A stretch of DNA of 6,312 bases from an uncultured bacterium. GTDB lineage: Bacteria; Armatimonadota; Zipacnadia; Zipacnadales; Zipacnadaceae. Of this stretch, positions 4,895 to 6,312 are shown piece by piece; the stretch's first letter is position 1; each line of letters begins with the position of its first letter. A model generated the notes under the pieces. It ran no database searches, was not told the origin of the DNA, and saw only the letters and a program-made list of their open reading frames with translations. The stretch covers positions 1 to 6,312 of the forward strand of contig CALFVE010000247.1 of NCBI GenBank assembly GCA_937928475.1. The letters are read 5' to 3'. The translations under genes were made by a program, and so were the position numbers.

Positions 4895-5944
4895 TCACGT
4901 CGCCCGGATTTCCTCTAGCCTCACCATCCGCCCCTCGGCGGCGGAGCGGTCGGCGGCGAAGACCACCTCGTGGGTGCGCACCGCATAGTCGAGGTTGATC
5001 GGGTGCTCGCGGCCGGTGCGGATGCACTCCACCAGTTCGTCAATCTCGTCCTGGTAGGGGTGGTGCGTTACGTCTCCGCTGTCCAGGAGAATGGTGGGGA
5101 TGGTCGCCATGCCCTTCTGCCCGCCCAGTTTGGTGGAGAAGAACTGGTTGTCGCGGATAGTGCCTGCCTCGCCGTGAATCTCGAAGGGGAAGTAGTACGG
5201 CCCCCGGTACTCGATGCTGGCCGCGCACTTGCCCACCGCCCCGCTAGCAAAGCGCATGATCGTTACGGAGTTCGGGGGGTAGGCGTACTGGAGCGGGTTG
5301 TTGGGGCTGGTGCAGGCGTAGGAGGCGACCTCCACCACCTCCGAGCCGGCCAGGTACATCACCAGGTCGAGAGCGTGAATTCCCGCCGAGAGCAAGGCGC
5401 TGCCACCTTCTTCCACGGTGACGTTCCAGGCCCACTGCTTGTACCAGGGACCGATGCCGTGGTAGTAGTCGCTCTCCAGGTAGTAGACTTCTCCGATCAG
5501 GCCCTGGTCAATCAGGTTCTTGATGGTGATGACTTCCGGGTTGTAGTGGCACTCCAGGCACACGGCTGTCTTCACGCCGGCTGCCGCCACTTCCCGCTGC
5601 AGGCGACGCAAGCCGGGCAGGTTCAGAGCGATGGGCTTCTCCAAGCAAATGTGCTTGCCGGCGCGGGCGGCGGCGATCGCCTGCTCCACGTGGCAACTGG
5701 GCGGGGAGGTAATGGAGACGACTTGGATATCAGGATTAGCCAAGACCTCGTCCACGCTCGCGCAGACCTCCACCCCTTCCACTTCGGTCTCCGCGCTAAG
5801 TTCTGCCAGTTTGGCCCGCGCTCCCTCACAGGTCCGGCTACAGACGGACAGCACGCGCGTGTGGGGGTTGTTCTGATAGGCCTTGAAATGCTCTCCCGCC
5901 GCCCAGCCCATCCCGATTACAGCGGCGCCGATGGTTTCGCTCAT
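4895..5944 (-). CDS. Gfo/Idh/MocA family oxidoreductase
   Basis: Members of this family are cytoplasmic NAD(P)-dependent dehydrogenases acting on sugars, inositols and related cyclic substrates. The 349-residue length is typical. The N-terminal Rossmann domain shows AAVIGMGWAAGEHF (7-20) as the dinucleotide-binding loop, then ITSPPSCHVEQAIAAARAGK and the family's Glu-Lys-Pro motif CLEKPIA (100-106), whose Lys103 is catalytic. The C-terminal substrate domain begins near 130 and includes EEGGSALLSAGIHALDLVMYL (178-198, quoted in part) with His190. The Asp usually found four residues before that His is Ser186 here. The start has a perfect AAGGAGGT seven bases upstream, implying strong translation. 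Substrate is not predictable. Its upstream neighbour encodes a probable extracellular beta-domain protein, so a carbohydrate-use context is possible but unproven. A long open frame on the opposite strand (4970-6139) is a shadow. Confidence 0.95.
   Translation of the reverse strand: MSETIGAAVIGMGWAAGEHFKAYQNNPHTRVLSVCSRTCEGARAKLAELSAETEVEGVEVCASVDEVLANPDIQVVSITSPPSCHVEQAIAAARAGKHICLEKPIALNLPGLRRLQREVAAAGVKTAVCLECHYNPEVITIKNLIDQGLIGEVYYLESDYYHGIGPWYKQWAWNVTVEEGGSALLSAGIHALDLVMYLAGSEVVEVASYACTSPNNPLQYAYPPNSVTIMRFASGAVGKCAASIEYRGPYYFPFEIHGEAGTIRDNQFFSTKLGGQKGMATIPTILLDSGDVTHHPYQDEIDELVECIRTGREHPINLDYAVRTHEVVFAADRSAAEGRMVRLEEIRAT
5936..5943 (-). other. Placeholder-free note: oxidoreductase start context overlaps no other gene
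   Basis: The bases here belong to the start codon and first codons of the oxidoreductase gene; the ribosome binding site AAGGAGGT lies just beyond, at about 5952-5959 on the plus-strand numbering. It matches the anti-Shine-Dalgarno fully and fixes the start at 5944. Confidence 0.3.
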
Positions 5945-5984
5945 GGCTCAGACCTCCTTCGCAAGGGCGCTATTCTGTGTCCAA

Positions 5985-6013
5985 GTCCGGGGGACCGGCG
6001 GCACCGCCTGTCC
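5985..6013. promoter_or_regulatory. Alternative short hairpins in the oxidoreductase leader
   Basis: GGAC (5992-5995) can pair with GTCC on either side. One partner at 5985-5988 gives a small hairpin. The other at 6010-6013 gives a longer one, together with GGCG (5997-6000) and CGCC (6005-6008). The two folds exclude each other. No T-run follows on the minus strand, so this may be a weak terminator of the upstream gene, a leader structure, or chance in GC-rich DNA. The rest of the 98-base gap shows no clear promoter. Confidence 0.25.
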
Positions 6014-6042
6014 TACCGGAAACGAATCTCGGCGGGTAGCGG

Positions 6043-6312
6043 CTACTTCACCGTAACGACCGCCTCCGCACGCGCGCCGGAGGACAGTTCCTTGACGCGA
6101 ATCCGCCACTGCCCGGTAGGATCGTTGCGGGCCGGGTAGATAAAGCCCCGCCAGAGGCCCTCGTCGGTCGCATGCGCCCCGGTGATCTCTGGCCAGACGC
6201 CCCGAGGCGTAACTACCTCCACCGCCAGCGGCTGCGTGCCGGCTAGCGGTTTGCCGCTTTGCCCCAGCACAGTGATCTCCAGGGGCGTCCTTTCCCCCCG
6301 TCGAACCTCGCC
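6043..6312 (-). CDS. C-terminal part of a probable secreted or multidomain beta-sandwich protein
   Basis: The frame is open from the right edge of the window to a TAG/TGA-type stop at 6043-6045, giving 89 residues of a protein whose start lies outside. The sequence has alternating strand pattern: PLEITVLGQSGKPLAGTQPLA, then VEVVTPRGVWPEITG, then GLWRGFIYPARNDPTGQWRI and RVKELSSGARAEAVVTVK (quoted in pieces). The motif NDPTGQWRIRVKEL, followed by a small closing strand, is common in C-terminal Ig-like or fibronectin-like domains of large exported proteins, including carbohydrate-active ones. I cannot name the family or its catalytic part. An internal GTG at 6270 is not a likely start because the frame and the domain continue upstream. 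It ends 98 bases before the oxidoreductase gene on the same strand. Confidence 0.75.
   Translation of the reverse strand, partial: GEVRRGERTPLEITVLGQSGKPLAGTQPLAVEVVTPRGVWPEITGAHATDEGLWRGFIYPARNDPTGQWRIRVKELSSGARAEAVVTVK

Noticed and set aside
5936..5943. A separate regulatory site at the oxidoreductase start
   Set aside because: These bases are simply the first codons of the gene. The low-confidence entry listed for them should be read only as a note on the Shine-Dalgarno just upstream.
4970..6139. A 389-codon open frame on the plus strand
   Set aside because: It lies antisense to the clear Gfo/Idh/MocA gene. Its translation has no recognisable domain and is rich in residues expected from reading a GC-rich gene backwards.

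Overview
This is a GC-rich bacterial window in which every gene I can support lies on the minus strand. It is ordinary chromosomal content: housekeeping cofactor genes, a secretion/pilus membrane protein, a toxin-antitoxin pair and a sugar-type dehydrogenase. No phage or transposase gene is visible. The short palindromic and tandem repeats between genes, the Gfo/Idh/MocA dehydrogenase and the C-terminal beta-domain of a probable secreted protein resemble genomes of poorly cultured groups such as Armatimonadota, Chloroflexota or Planctomycetota. That placement is an impression, not a demonstration.

Read in the direction of transcription (right to left), the window holds: the 3' end of a gene for a probable exported or multidomain protein (6312-6043); a Gfo/Idh/MocA oxidoreductase with a perfect Shine-Dalgarno (5944-4895); a hicB antitoxin and hicA toxin pair (4716-4215) between two diverged 86-bp direct repeats; a repeat-rich gap (4214-3793) with one of those repeats, a GC hairpin and four small palindromes; a GspF/PilC-type inner-membrane protein (3792-2779); a TPR-like multi-pass membrane protein of unknown function (2685-1861); a repeat-bearing leader (1860-1642) with an 11-bp tandem repeat and a long hairpin; and a tightly coupled panC-panD-nadC operon (1641 to the left edge).

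PanD makes beta-alanine from aspartate and PanC joins it to pantoate, giving pantothenate for coenzyme A. NadC converts quinolinate, also derived from aspartate, to nicotinate mononucleotide for NAD. The three reading frames overlap or nearly abut, so they are probably co-transcribed and translationally coupled. HicB and HicA form a self-contained type II toxin-antitoxin module. The GspF-like protein and the TPR membrane protein are adjacent and may be co-transcribed, but no secretion ATPase or pilin gene is in view.

The least explained material is intergenic. The best candidate for something undescribed is the pair of 86-bp direct repeats flanking hicBA. They align without gaps at about 76% identity, and their differences suggest that they once encoded, or still encode, a short peptide.
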